Origin: Thermodesulfobacteriota bacterium
Lineage (GTDB): Bacteria; Desulfobacterota; Syntrophorhabdia; Syntrophorhabdales; JANXAF01
Direction of reading: 5' to 3'
NCBI GenBank assembly: GCA_025062045.1
Contig: JANXAF010000001.1
Location: forward strand, 1-64,000
DNA length: 64,000 nt
Part shown: one piece after another, positions 24,415 to 33,152 of the stretch
Position numbering within the stretch: position 1 is the stretch's first letter
Layout of the letters: every line of letters begins with the position of its first letter
Translations under genes and position numbers: made by a program
Notes under the pieces: model-generated
Seen by the model: the letters and a program-made list of their open reading frames with translations, nothing else
What the model was told of the DNA's origin: nothing
The model's database searches: none

Positions 24415-25382
24415 CCGACTGTGAAGGTCCAGTTACAAAGAACGATAATGCGTACGAAGTAGCTGATCACTTCATAAAAAATGGGGGCAATCTTTTCACA
24501 CTCCTTAGTGCCTTCGATGATTACCTTGGCCTCTTTGGGGGTATAAAGAATTATAGGTACGGAAGTACGCTAAAATATCTTTTTCCTTTCCTTAAAGCCG
24601 CAGGCATTAAAGACGCTCACCTACGTGAATTTTCGCGAAATACTCTTCTTGTAACTCCTCAAGTGAAAGAAACATTGGCAAAGATAAGACAAAAGATGGA
24701 CGTTTATATGATAAGTACAAGCTATGAGCATTACATAGCTGAGGTTACAGAGTACTTAAAACTTGAAAAGGATAAGGTTTTCTCTACAAAAATGAGCCTT
24801 GATAGCTACGTAATGGACCGAAGAGAAAAAGAAATCATCGAAACTTACAAAGAAAAAATACTCGAACTTTCTCCCATAAAGTGGGACGAACAGGGAAACC
24901 TTATGGGAGATTCTTTTGAGACCGTCCGCATACTAAAAGAATTCTTTTTCGATGTAATTCCCACTCTGCCTATCTTTCCCTTTATGGAATCAATAGTGCC
25001 AGTAGGGGGGGTGGAAAAGAAAAGGGTACTGGATGAGATCATAAGGAGCCTTGATATACCTTATAAAAATGTCGTCTACGTTGGAGACAGCATAACGGAT
25101 TCTGAACCTTTCGAGTATCTTAGAGAAAAGGGTGGAATTACTCTGAGTTTTAACGGGAATAGATATGCCATTGACCGCGCAGAGTACGTGGTGATAAGTG
25201 AAGATGCAAGGATACTTTCTGAGATAGTTGAAGCGTATTGTAGTTTGGGAAAAGAAGGGCTTAAAAATTTAAAAACGAAAAAAGGCGTGATATTTACCGA
25301 CGAACATGGGCCAGATATCGTGCTCTTAAGTGAAAAGATGAGACGGGCCCTACGTGGTGAAAAGATCGGAGCTTTGGGATGA
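24393..25382 (+). CDS. HAD-superfamily hydrolase-like protein
   Basis: 329 residues. HAD motif I is altered at the N-terminus: YVTDCEGPVTKND (DxE rather than DxD), motif II lies in DVYMISTSYEHYI, and motif IV in NVVYVGDSITDSEPFEYL. A cap-like helical insertion separates them. The DCEGPVTKNDNA start resembles a group of archaeal HAD-like proteins (EhaR-type); this is from memory of the family and unverified. A Glu in place of the second Asp occurs in non-phosphatase HAD members. GTG start within the preceding gene; stop overlaps the next start as ATGA. Confidence 0.65.
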   Translation: MERFIYVTDCEGPVTKNDNAYEVADHFIKNGGNLFTLLSAFDDYLGLFGGIKNYRYGSTLKYLFPFLKAAGIKDAHLREFSRNTLLVTPQVKETLAKIRQKMDVYMISTSYEHYIAEVTEYLKLEKDKVFSTKMSLDSYVMDRREKEIIETYKEKILELSPIKWDEQGNLMGDSFETVRILKEFFFDVIPTLPIFPFMESIVPVGGVEKKRVLDEIIRSLDIPYKNVVYVGDSITDSEPFEYLREKGGITLSFNGNRYAIDRAEYVVISEDARILSEIVEAYCSLGKEGLKNLKTKKGVIFTDEHGPDIVLLSEKMRRALRGEKIGALG

Positions 25383-25921
25383 GAGATGGGATCATAGTTC
25401 TACTTCTTATTCTCTTTCCCGCCATAAGCTATTCTCAAACCATATACTTTTACGTTGTTTCTCCGATGGAAGAAGAAATAAGGAGGGACTTAATTAGGAC
25501 TCTCAAAAAGAGTGGAATTGAGTTTTCTTTTTACCAAGGAAAACGAGATTTGGAGGAACATTTGCGTCTAATTAGCGAGATAAACGAAAAAAGGAAGGGA
25601 GTCTTCTGTGCAATCGATCTAAGAAAAAAAGAAGTGTCAAGTATTCTTGTTGCCGTATCCAATGCGAGAAAACAGGATGGAAGATTCTTGAGGATACATG
25701 AAATACCCGCTATTCATATCGGTCTCTCTCTCAAAATAGCTGAGCATGTAGCCTCATCCTACGGAAAAAATGTTATAAGACTGCCCCTCTTTCCCCTTTT
25801 GGGGGTTGACATGCCCGGTCTTTTTTTTAGGTTTTATGGGCCAGAATTAAAGGCAGCACATGTTCTCAACCCTCTGATTGAGGCTGTAAAAAAATACTCA
25901 CCCAGGGAGCAAAAGCTATGA
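25379..25921 (+). CDS. Exported protein of unknown function (possible degenerate amidase-like)
   Basis: 180 residues with a signal peptide ([16 protein letters not shown]). The rest alternates strands and helices: [52 protein letters not shown] and [15 protein letters not shown]. The order and the MPG-FF tail faintly recall the C-terminal part of amidase_3 cell-wall amidases, but the zinc Glu is absent, so I do not assign a function. It overlaps the HAD gene and rph by four bases each. Confidence 0.6.
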   Translation: MRDGIIVLLLILFPAISYSQTIYFYVVSPMEEEIRRDLIRTLKKSGIEFSFYQGKRDLEEHLRLISEINEKRKGVFCAIDLRKKEVSSILVAVSNARKQDGRFLRIHEIPAIHIGLSLKIAEHVASSYGKNVIRLPLFPLLGVDMPGLFFRFYGPELKAAHVLNPLIEAVKKYSPREQKL

Positions 25922-26646
25922 GAGCAGATGGTAGACCCAACGACAAGATAAGGGATCTTAAAATAACCCGTGAATATTTAAAATTTCCAGAGGGATCGGT
26001 GCTTGTGGAGATGGGAGATACAAAGGTTATATGTTCTGTGAGTGTGGAGGAGAAGGTTCCTCCTTTTCTTAAGAATACGGGAAAGGGATGGATCACAGCG
26101 GAATACTCCATGTTACCTAGGGCCACCCACGCTAGATCTATAAGGGAATCGGTGGCGGGAAGAATAGGTGGAAGGACGCACGAAATTCAAAGGCTTATCG
26201 GTCGGGCTTTAAGGGCCATAATCAACCTTGATCTTATAGGGGAAAGAACCCTCTGGATAGACTGCGATGTAATCCAGGCGGATGGTGGAACGAGAACCGC
26301 AAGTATAACCGGAGCTTATGTGGCCCTCGTGGATGCATTATGGAATCTAAAAAGGAGAGGACTTATAGAAAAGATCCCTCTTAGTGATTCTGTTGCTGCG
26401 GTAAGTGTAGGGATAGTGGAGGGAGAAATCCTTTTGGACCTGACATATGAAGAAGACTCAAAGGCCGAGGTCGACATGAATTTTGTGATGACAGGAAAAG
26501 GAAACATAGTGGAGATTCAAGGAACAGCAGAAAGGGTACCCTTCAGTAAGGAAAAGCTAGACGCGATGTATAAATACGCGGAGAAAGGCATCCAAGAAAT
26601 TACTAAAATTCAAAAGATGGTACTTGGATCTCTCTTCCCTATATGA
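25918..26646 (+). CDS. rph: Ribonuclease PH
   Basis: 242 residues, normal length. Phosphorolytic trimming of tRNA 3' ends. [16 protein letters not shown] start, [37 protein letters not shown] and [16 protein letters not shown] are all diagnostic. ATGA overlaps on both sides couple it to the exported protein gene upstream and rdgB downstream; rph-rdgB is a common pair. Confidence 0.96.
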   Translation: MRADGRPNDKIRDLKITREYLKFPEGSVLVEMGDTKVICSVSVEEKVPPFLKNTGKGWITAEYSMLPRATHARSIRESVAGRIGGRTHEIQRLIGRALRAIINLDLIGERTLWIDCDVIQADGGTRTASITGAYVALVDALWNLKRRGLIEKIPLSDSVAAVSVGIVEGEILLDLTYEEDSKAEVDMNFVMTGKGNIVEIQGTAERVPFSKEKLDAMYKYAEKGIQEITKIQKMVLGSLFPI

Positions 26647-27236
26647 AGCACATAAAAGAAGTTATAGTTGCAACAAGAAATGTGGGTAAGTTCAGAGAAT
26701 TCGAGCAAGCCCTCAGAGAATCTAACCTTCGGATTTATTCCCTTTCGGATCTTGGGTTCGTAGAGGATATAGAGGAGGATGATACATCATACGTCATGAA
26801 TGCCCTAAAGAAGGCAAGAAAGATAGGGGATAGATTCAACCTCCCTTCTCTTGCTGACGATTCGGGACTTGAGGTTGAGTACTTAAAAAAAAGGCCGGGT
26901 GTGAAAAGTGCAAGGTACGGAAGGACAGACGAAGAAAGAATTCAAAGACTTCTTTTGGAACTTGCGGATGTCCCATGGGAGAGAAGATCGGCAAAATTTA
27001 AGGCCTATTTAGCCCTATATCTGCCTGGCCACGAAAGGCAGTACATATTCTACGGAGAGCTCAAAGGTTACATAGGGTTCGAGAAAAAAGAAAAGTATGG
27101 GTTTGGGTACGACCCAATATTCTACGTACCTGACATTGGTAAGTTTTTATCCGAGCTTTCAGTGGAAGAGAAAAACGAAATTAGCCACAGGGGAAAGGCT
27201 TTAAAAGCACTAAAAAAATTCCTTTTCGGTCCCTAA
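26643..27236 (+). CDS. rdgB: XTP/dITP diphosphatase (RdgB/HAM1)
   Basis: 197 residues. House-cleaning pyrophosphatase for non-canonical purine nucleotides. [16 protein letters not shown] at the N-terminus, the metal site [23 protein letters not shown], and [12 protein letters not shown] with [10 protein letters not shown] at the end. Last gene of the trxB-rdgB operon; tRNA-Glu lies convergent 13 bases downstream. Confidence 0.95.
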   Translation: MKHIKEVIVATRNVGKFREFEQALRESNLRIYSLSDLGFVEDIEEDDTSYVMNALKKARKIGDRFNLPSLADDSGLEVEYLKKRPGVKSARYGRTDEERIQRLLLELADVPWERRSAKFKAYLALYLPGHERQYIFYGELKGYIGFEKKEKYGFGYDPIFYVPDIGKFLSELSVEEKNEISHRGKALKALKKFLFGP

Positions 27237-27249
27237 AAACTAAATTTAC

Positions 27250-27322
27250 TGGTCCCAGCGAGATTCGAACTCGCGTTTCCGGCGTGAGAGGCCGGTGTCC
27301 TAAACCACTAGACGATGGGACC
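27250..27322 (-). tRNA. tRNA-Glu (CTC)
   Basis: 73 bases on the minus strand, no encoded CCA. Acceptor GGTCCCA/TGGGACC, discriminator A. Anticodon stem CCGGC/GCCGG with loop CTCTCAC gives CTC; T-arm GAGTTCGAATCTC. D-arm begins GTCTAG as in other tRNA-Glu. Confidence 0.95.
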
Positions 27323-27393
27323 CAGCTTCACAATTTTAGCAGAAATGATGAGCAATTTCCATCGAAATCAGGATCAATTTTTTTTAGCCTTAC

Positions 27394-27422
27394 TTGACCT
27401 CAAAGATCTAAAGCCTTACAAT
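27394..27422 (+). promoter_or_regulatory. Promoter of the cooC-like/plsC/ftsK operon
   Basis: TTGACC, a 17-base spacer and TACAAT. The leader is about 58 bases. A second TTGACA at 27459 has no -10 before the start codon. Confidence 0.6.
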
Positions 27423-27486
27423 GACTATTAAGCCTGAGTTTAAAAAGTTCTAAAGAATTGACAAAAGGGACTAAAAGGAGGAGATG

Positions 27487-28257
27487 ATGAAGATAGCTAT
27501 ATCGGGAAAGGGAGGGGTAGGGAAAACGACGGTTGCCTCCACAATGGTTCGGCTTCTTTCTGATCTTGGGTATAGGGTTTTAGCTATCGATGCCGATCCT
27601 GCCATGAACCTTCCGGGTCAGATAGGTATAAAACTGGAAGGCACCGAGTTTAAACCTCTTTCAGAAATGAAGGATTTTATAGAGGCGAGAACAGGAGCGA
27701 AAAGGGGTGAATACGGGGGCTTTTTTAAATTAAACCCCAAGGTAGACGACATTCCCGAGATCTATTCCTTAAAAAAAGACCACATAAAGGTCCTAGTTCT
27801 CGGTTCTATAAACAAAGGTGGTGGGGGTTGTTTCTGCCCGGAAAATGTGCTTCTTAGAAATCTTCTGGCCCACGTTTTGATAGAGAGGGATGAATGGGTA
27901 GTCGTTGACATGGATGCGGGCCTTGAGCACCTAGGAAGGGGCACAGCAAGTCATGTCGATAGATTAATAGTAGTTGTGGAACCGGGAATCCAAAGTATAA
28001 AGACAGCAAAGAAAATAAAAGATCTTGCAAAAGATATAGGACTGGATAACGTCGCAATAGTTGCCAATAAAGTAACTGGAAGGGAGGATATTGAATTCAT
28101 AGAGAATAATCTACCCTATATGAAGTTACTCGGTTCTGTGAGTTTCAGTGAAAGAATAAAAGAGGCCGAAAGGCAAGGGATTTCACCGTACGATATGGAT
28201 GAAAATTTAAAAACAGAGGTAAGAAAAATAGTTGATGCTCTATCCCAGAAACTATGA
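27487..28257 (+). CDS. CooC-like nickel-insertion ATPase (CODH accessory)
   Basis: 256 residues. A deviant Walker A with signature lysine, SGKGGVGKTTVAS (residues 6-18), AIDADPAMNLPGQIG, then GGGGCFCPENVLLRNLLAH with the Cys-x-Cys pair used by CooC for metal binding at the dimer interface, and VDMDAGLEHLGRGTASHVD. CooC loads nickel into carbon monoxide dehydrogenase. ATG 27487 is chosen over the adjacent ATG 27484 because GGAGG then has a five-base spacer. No CODH gene is in the window; the downstream neighbour is plsC with ATGA overlap. Confidence 0.88.
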   Translation: MKIAISGKGGVGKTTVASTMVRLLSDLGYRVLAIDADPAMNLPGQIGIKLEGTEFKPLSEMKDFIEARTGAKRGEYGGFFKLNPKVDDIPEIYSLKKDHIKVLVLGSINKGGGGCFCPENVLLRNLLAHVLIERDEWVVVDMDAGLEHLGRGTASHVDRLIVVVEPGIQSIKTAKKIKDLAKDIGLDNVAIVANKVTGREDIEFIENNLPYMKLLGSVSFSERIKEAERQGISPYDMDENLKTEVRKIVDALSQKL

Positions 28258-28976
28258 GAAGAGCTTTTTGTCTATTATGTCTTGTCATATCGACCATCGT
28301 ACTTTCAATTGTTGCCTTTTTTGTGTTTCTCTTTGACAGAAGGGGGTATGTACTCCACGGAATCGAAAGACTCTGGGCAAAGATTTATCTTTTTTCAGCA
28401 AAGATCGATGTCTTTTTGGAAGGGGAAGAGAATCTTAGGAACGGACCTTATGTTTTTATGTGTAACCACCAAAGTGCCCTGGATATATTCGTTCTTCTCG
28501 CCAAAATCCCTCTTTCCTTTAGATTTGTGGCAAAAAAGGAGCTTTTCAGAATACCCTTTATGGGTTGGGCTATGAAGTGTGTTGGTCACATAAGTATAGA
28601 CAGGGAAAGCTTAAGAGAGTCAAAAAAGGCGCTTGACGAAGTAGTATCAAAAGTTAAGAGAGGAGTTAGTGTCCTAATATTTCCAGAGGGAACGAGAAGT
28701 GAGGACGGAAACTTGCTTCCCTTCAAGAAGGGAGCATTTCATATAGTACATAGAATCGATGCTCAGATAGTTCCTTGCGCGATTTACGGAACATTTCTTC
28801 TTCAGCCAAAAGGGAAGTTCCTTCCTATAAAGAGCGGGTCTGTCTGGGTCGAGATAGGAAAACCAATCGAAATAAAAGACTCAGGGCTTAAGAAATCTGC
28901 TGTCGCGGAAATGGTTTGGAAAGATATAGATCGTTTGTTGACAAAAAATAAAATAAAAACGCAAAATGTCGTCTGA
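28254..28976 (+). CDS. plsC: 1-acyl-sn-glycerol-3-phosphate acyltransferase
   Basis: 240 residues. An N-terminal membrane helix (LCLLVISTIVLSIVAFFVFL), then the acyltransferase motifs NHQSALDIF (His-x4-Asp), GHISIDRES, and FPEGTRSEDG, ending with a motif IV-like VPCAIYGTF. Makes phosphatidic acid at the inner membrane. It overlaps the CooC-like gene by four bases and ftsK by 11. Confidence 0.93.
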   Translation: MRRAFCLLCLVISTIVLSIVAFFVFLFDRRGYVLHGIERLWAKIYLFSAKIDVFLEGEENLRNGPYVFMCNHQSALDIFVLLAKIPLSFRFVAKKELFRIPFMGWAMKCVGHISIDRESLRESKKALDEVVSKVKRGVSVLIFPEGTRSEDGNLLPFKKGAFHIVHRIDAQIVPCAIYGTFLLQPKGKFLPIKSGSVWVEIGKPIEIKDSGLKKSAVAEMVWKDIDRLLTKNKIKTQNVV

Positions 28977-30996
28977 TTTAAAAAAGGAACTTGCGGGTGT
29001 TTCCCTTTTTGGGATCTTTCTCTTTTTACTCTTCTCCCTCATATCCTACCATCCTTTCGATCCCTCCTTCACTACGGTCTCTTCAGTGGTTCATAATTAC
29101 TGCGGAAAGGCAGGATCCTACATATCAGATCTCTTAATTCAGTGTTTTGGACTTTCAAGCTATATCTTACTTTTTTACATTCTAGTCTTTTCTTTCCTCC
29201 TTTTGAGAAAGAAAAAATTGGCGAGTTACTCCACTTTTTTTGCGGGTCTTGTTTTGCTTTTCGTTTCAATTTCTGCGTTTCTACAGATCTTTGTGAGGTC
29301 AATAAAATTAAAGGGGATGGAATATCCGATTTCAGGTCTTTTCGGTGTTCTCCTTGAGAGCTCACTCCTTCACTTTTTCGGCTATCTCGGAACCTCAATC
29401 ATTCTATCCTTTGTTTTCATCTCATCCATCTTTCTTATAGTTCATGCGCCGCTCATAAAGCACCTAGAAGATAGGATCAAAAGGAAAAAACAGAAGGAGA
29501 GAAAGAGGGAGATTAAGGTAGCAGGGATGGACGATACAAAAGTGGAGCCTCAGGAAATGAAAAAAGAGTTTGTCCAGGAGTCCTTCGAGTTTTTTAAGAG
29601 CCTCGGGCCTTATAAACTTCCTCCAATTGACCTTTTAGATCCTGTGGAGAAGAAGGATATAAAGATTGACAAAGAAACGATAAACCTTAACGCAAAGATA
29701 TTAGAAAAAAAACTCAAAGATTATGGTATCGAAGGAGCGGTAAGGGAGGTTACCCCCGGTCCCGTTATAACACTATATGAGTTCGAACCTGCCCCCGGCA
29801 TAAAGATAAGTAGAATAGCAAACCTGTCGGATGATCTCGCAATGGCTCTAAGCGCAACTTCAATAAGAATCGTTGCTCCTATACCTGGTAAATCAGTTGT
29901 CGGGATCGAGATTCCAAACCCTGTAAGACAGACGGTTTATCTGCGTGAAATAATAGAGTCGAGAGCTTTTGTCGAATCGCACTCATATCTCACGCTTGCA
30001 CTCGGAAAAACGATATACGGGGAACCTTTTGTTGCGGACCTCGCAAAGATGCCTCATCTACTCGTTGCGGGTTCTACTGGATCTGGAAAGAGTGTCTCCC
30101 TAAACAGTATGATATGCAGCATACTTTTCAAAGCAACCCCGATCCATGTCCGATTCCTCATGATAGACTTAAAAATGCTTGAGCTTTCGTTTTACGATGG
30201 AATTCCTCACCTACTTTTGCCTGTTGTTACAAACCCCAAAAATGCAAAGCTTTCTTTGAGGTGGTTAATAGATGAAATGGAGAGACGTTATACGATCATG
30301 GCCCAGAAAGGAGTTAGGAACATAGACAAATATAACCAGAAAATGGAAAAGGAAGGTAACGAACTCTTACCGTATATCGTAGTTGTGATAGACGAGCTTG
30401 CGGACTTAATGATGGTTTCCACAAGAGAGGTGGAAGAGTACATAGCCAGGCTCGCACAGATGGCGAGGGCCTCCGGTATTCACCTTATAATTGCGACTCA
30501 GAGACCTTCTGTTGACGTTCTTACAGGGATCATAAAGGCCAATTTTCCAGCCCGCATCTCCTTTCAAGTATCCTCCAAAGTGGACTCTCGGACTATCCTA
30601 GATACGAATGGTGCGGAGAGTCTCCTCGGTCAGGGAGATATGCTTTTTCTGAGCCCCGGCATTGGAAGACTTCAACGAATACATGGACCTTTCGTCTCAG
30701 AAAACGAGATAAGAAGGATCGTGGACTTTTTGAAGAGTCAGGGCCAGCCTTCCTACCAGACTGAGATATTGGAAGAGAAAGAGACAAAGGAGGATGAAGA
30801 CGAATTCTACGACGAAAAGTACGAAGAGGCGAAAGAATTCGTGATCGAAAGGGGGGAAGCCTCCATAAGTATGATCCAGAGGAGATTTAGAATCGGCTAT
30901 AACAGGGCGGCAAGGATCATAGAGAGAATGGAGAAAGAAGGTATCATTGGACCCTCGGATGGAGTAAGACCAAGGGAGGTCCTAAAGAGAAAATGA
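28966..30996 (+). CDS. ftsK: DNA translocase FtsK/SpoIIIE
   Basis: 676 residues. Four N-terminal membrane helices (about 10-30, 48-72, 82-108, 140-162), a short linker, the motor (about 240-600) with Walker A AGSTGSGKSVSLNSM near residue 370 and Walker B VVVIDELADLMMV, and a C-terminal gamma winged helix (ASISMIQRRFRIGYNRAARI) that reads KOPS/SRS polarity sites. It pumps chromosomes at the septum. The linker is far shorter than in E. coli, like SpoIIIE. It overlaps plsC by 11 and lolA by four bases. Confidence 0.95.
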   Translation: MSSDLKKELAGVSLFGIFLFLLFSLISYHPFDPSFTTVSSVVHNYCGKAGSYISDLLIQCFGLSSYILLFYILVFSFLLLRKKKLASYSTFFAGLVLLFVSISAFLQIFVRSIKLKGMEYPISGLFGVLLESSLLHFFGYLGTSIILSFVFISSIFLIVHAPLIKHLEDRIKRKKQKERKREIKVAGMDDTKVEPQEMKKEFVQESFEFFKSLGPYKLPPIDLLDPVEKKDIKIDKETINLNAKILEKKLKDYGIEGAVREVTPGPVITLYEFEPAPGIKISRIANLSDDLAMALSATSIRIVAPIPGKSVVGIEIPNPVRQTVYLREIIESRAFVESHSYLTLALGKTIYGEPFVADLAKMPHLLVAGSTGSGKSVSLNSMICSILFKATPIHVRFLMIDLKMLELSFYDGIPHLLLPVVTNPKNAKLSLRWLIDEMERRYTIMAQKGVRNIDKYNQKMEKEGNELLPYIVVVIDELADLMMVSTREVEEYIARLAQMARASGIHLIIATQRPSVDVLTGIIKANFPARISFQVSSKVDSRTILDTNGAESLLGQGDMLFLSPGIGRLQRIHGPFVSENEIRRIVDFLKSQGQPSYQTEILEEKETKEDEDEFYDEKYEEAKEFVIERGEASISMIQRRFRIGYNRAARIIERMEKEGIIGPSDGVRPREVLKRK

Positions 30997-31607
30997 AAAA
31001 ACATATACTCGGGATTTGCGTCTTAATATTTGTCTGTTTTAGTTCTATTTTCGCAACCGAAGATGTAAGAGAGAAATACTCAAATGTGACAACATTTCAA
31101 GCCAAGTTTAAGCAGACTATCCACATATCCAGCTCAGACTCTTTAAGGGAATTTTCCGGAGAGTTCTTTTACAAAAAGAAGAGGGGATTTTTATGGGTTT
31201 ATAAAAGTCCGAGACTTAGATACTTTCTATTTGATGGGCAGTATCTCTATCAGTACGATGAGGAAAGGCCGTTTATCATAAAAGAGAAAGTCGATCCTTC
31301 AAAAACTAAGAAGTACTTCTTAGACTTAATCGAGGATCTTACGAATCTGGAGACACACTTTCGTCTTAAAGAACGGATCTCTGACAAAAACTACGAGATT
31401 TTAAACCTCGAACCGAAAACGGATGAGATGATAACAGCATTAAGGATATGGTTTGGCAAAGACTTAACCGTAAAGAAGATCGAAATAGTTGAGAAAACTG
31501 GGAATAGAAACACACTCATTTTCAATTCTGTCGTGCTAAACGGTGAAATAAGTGATGAGAGGTTTGTATTCAAAAAGGATAGAAGAAAGGAAGTAATCGA
31601 GCGATAA
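30993..31607 (+). CDS. lolA: Outer-membrane lipoprotein carrier protein LolA
   Basis: 204 residues. Signal peptide (HILGICVLIFVCFSSIFA), then the LolA pattern: TTFQAKFKQTI, EFSGEFFYKKKRGFLWVYKSP, YLFDGQYLYQYDEE-like segment and a C-terminal LRIWFG. It carries lipoproteins across the periplasm to the outer membrane. ftsK-lolA is a frequent pair in Gram-negative genomes; here the start overlaps the ftsK stop. Confidence 0.88.
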   Translation: MKKHILGICVLIFVCFSSIFATEDVREKYSNVTTFQAKFKQTIHISSSDSLREFSGEFFYKKKRGFLWVYKSPRLRYFLFDGQYLYQYDEERPFIIKEKVDPSKTKKYFLDLIEDLTNLETHFRLKERISDKNYEILNLEPKTDEMITALRIWFGKDLTVKKIEIVEKTGNRNTLIFNSVVLNGEISDERFVFKKDRRKEVIER

Positions 31608-31610
31608 AGT

Positions 31611-32354
31611 ATGGGTCTTGTAAAGGATGAAGCTATAGTTACTAGGAAACTCTCATACGGCGAGTCCGACAGAATCGTACACCTCTTTACCCTAAACTCT
31701 GGAAAGATTTCGGCGATCGCAAAGGGTGGAGCTAAAAGTGTAAAAAGGTTTATGAACACTTTGGAACCCATGCAGATCATAAATGTCGAATATTTTGACA
31801 AGTCATTTAAGGGTCATCTATCTAGGATTGAGAGTGCCCACATAGTTGAGGATATGTCTGGCATTGAGAGGGATTTTCAGAGATTCTCTCTGGCAAGCTT
31901 CTTTATCGAAGTGGCAGATAGGCTTACAAAGGAAAGGCAACCTTTCCCCACATTATTTCACCTTCTTTCAGGAATCTTACGGAGATTAAAGACGTCTTCT
32001 GTTCCATTACCCGAGGTATTAATGCTCCTTCTCAAAATTTTAGAAACCATCGGGTTTCTTCCCAACTTCAAAAGCTGCGTTCACTGTGGAAAAACGGTCG
32101 AGCAAAAGATTTATTTTTCCAGCGAGAAAGGTGGCATCCTATGTGAGAGGTGTACTCAATTTTGTCCGTCGGAGGTTTATCCGGATCAGCTTTTAAATTT
32201 TTTGGCCACAGGCAAAAAAGAGCTAAGTGACCAGCTTATCAGTTTTGCTTTCGATTTACTCGAAAGTTTTATAAAATTCCATCTAGATGTGGAACTTAGG
32301 ACCTTTAAATTCATAAAACCCAAAGACGGTTCATTAGGAATCGGTCTTAAGTAA
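31611..32354 (+). CDS. recO: DNA repair protein RecO
   Basis: 247 residues. N-terminal OB fold (VKDEAIVTRKLSYGESDRIV, LFTLNSGKISAIAKGG) and a helical C-terminal part with a zinc site CVHCGK and CERCTQFC. RecO loads RecA with RecF/RecR by annealing SSB-coated strands. Three bases after lolA. The 3' end overlaps the convergent DUF1847 gene by 21 bases. Confidence 0.92.
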   Translation: MGLVKDEAIVTRKLSYGESDRIVHLFTLNSGKISAIAKGGAKSVKRFMNTLEPMQIINVEYFDKSFKGHLSRIESAHIVEDMSGIERDFQRFSLASFFIEVADRLTKERQPFPTLFHLLSGILRRLKTSSVPLPEVLMLLLKILETIGFLPNFKSCVHCGKTVEQKIYFSSEKGGILCERCTQFCPSEVYPDQLLNFLATGKKELSDQLISFAFDLLESFIKFHLDVELRTFKFIKPKDGSLGIGLK

Positions 32355-33017
32355 CCTTGCATAGTAAGTCTCACACGTATAAAGCGCAGCAAGGGGATTG
32401 TGTCCAGTGACCCTATCCTTGACAGCTAAAACAGTAGTCGGTGCCTCTGCGTATTTAAAAAAGAGTGAATCGTGCCCGACGCAAAGTCCGAGTAGAACAT
32501 TAAAATCAGTCTTTTCGCGGTTTACGATGAAAGCCTGAAGTATGGGGTTACAGGCGGACTCAAATTCACCTATAAAGATCTTCTCCTCATCTTTGAGACC
32601 GAGTTCCTCTTTGGCGATTCTACCAGCCTTACAGATAACGGAGATGACATCGAAGCCTTGAGTTTTAAATACCATATTTGCAATCTCGGCTTCTCTTTTA
32701 AGCCCAATACAGAAAACGAGCCCAAGCTTCCTATACCCCATCTTTTTCGCAAATTCGTATATCTCCTCGATCCTAGTCTTATAAGGATGCATTACGTATG
32801 GTCTTCTCTCCCTATTGGCGTAGCATTCTGCCTCTTGGATGGAAGCTTTCTGTGCGAATTTCAGTATGTCTGGTTTTTCGTATTCTTTTTTAGAGTCTTC
32901 AACTATCTCTTTCTTCAATGTCGGACATCCAGGAAAACTCTTTCCATTTGGGCTTAGGCATATCTTTTCTTCTTTTTTTAAGTCACATTCCGCACAGTGT
33001 GGACTTGCTTTACCCAT
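32334..33017 (-). CDS. DUF1847 family, Cys-rich putative metal-binding protein
   Basis: 227 residues. The N-terminus has CAECDLKKEEKIC and a later CP, then SIQEAECYANRERRPYV, GYRKLGLVFCIGL, ICKAGRIAKEELG, ACNPILQAFIVN, LLGLCVGHDSLFF and DRVTGHNPLAALYTC. This string of conserved Cys and His segments matches DUF1847, found in anaerobes; function unknown, metal binding inferred from cysteines. GGAGG lies before the ATG, and it has its own promoter. Confidence 0.8.
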   Translation of the reverse strand: MGKASPHCAECDLKKEEKICLSPNGKSFPGCPTLKKEIVEDSKKEYEKPDILKFAQKASIQEAECYANRERRPYVMHPYKTRIEEIYEFAKKMGYRKLGLVFCIGLKREAEIANMVFKTQGFDVISVICKAGRIAKEELGLKDEEKIFIGEFESACNPILQAFIVNREKTDFNVLLGLCVGHDSLFFKYAEAPTTVLAVKDRVTGHNPLAALYTCETYYARLLKTDS

Positions 33018-33042
33018 GGCATCCTCCAGATTCTTTTTTTGT

Positions 33043-33071
33043 ATTATGCCGCTAATTAGTAGCTTTGTCGA
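33043..33071 (-). promoter_or_regulatory. Promoter of the DUF1847 gene
   Basis: TCGACA, a 17-base spacer and CATAAT on the minus strand; leader about 20 bases with GGAGG. Confidence 0.45.
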
Positions 33072-33079
33072 GAAAAAGC

Positions 33080-33108
33080 TTGCTACAGGGGATCAAAGAA
33101 GCTAAATT
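33080..33108 (+). promoter_or_regulatory. Promoter of the histone-deacetylase-like gene
   Basis: TTGCTA, a 17-base spacer and TAAATT, divergent from the DUF1847 promoter. Confidence 0.4.
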
Positions 33109-33152
33109 AAGAACAGAAGTGTACTTCCAATATGCGAAAAGATGGGGGTGCC

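Noticed and set aside
25379-25921. Calling the exported protein an N-acetylmuramoyl-L-alanine amidase
   Set aside because: Only the MPG-FF-like tail resembles amidase_3; zinc-binding His and Glu residues are not found.
33056-33090. Inverted repeat GTAGC...GCTAC between DUF1847 and HDAC-like genes
   Set aside because: Only 5 bp with offset inner complementarity and a long loop; not distinct from chance.
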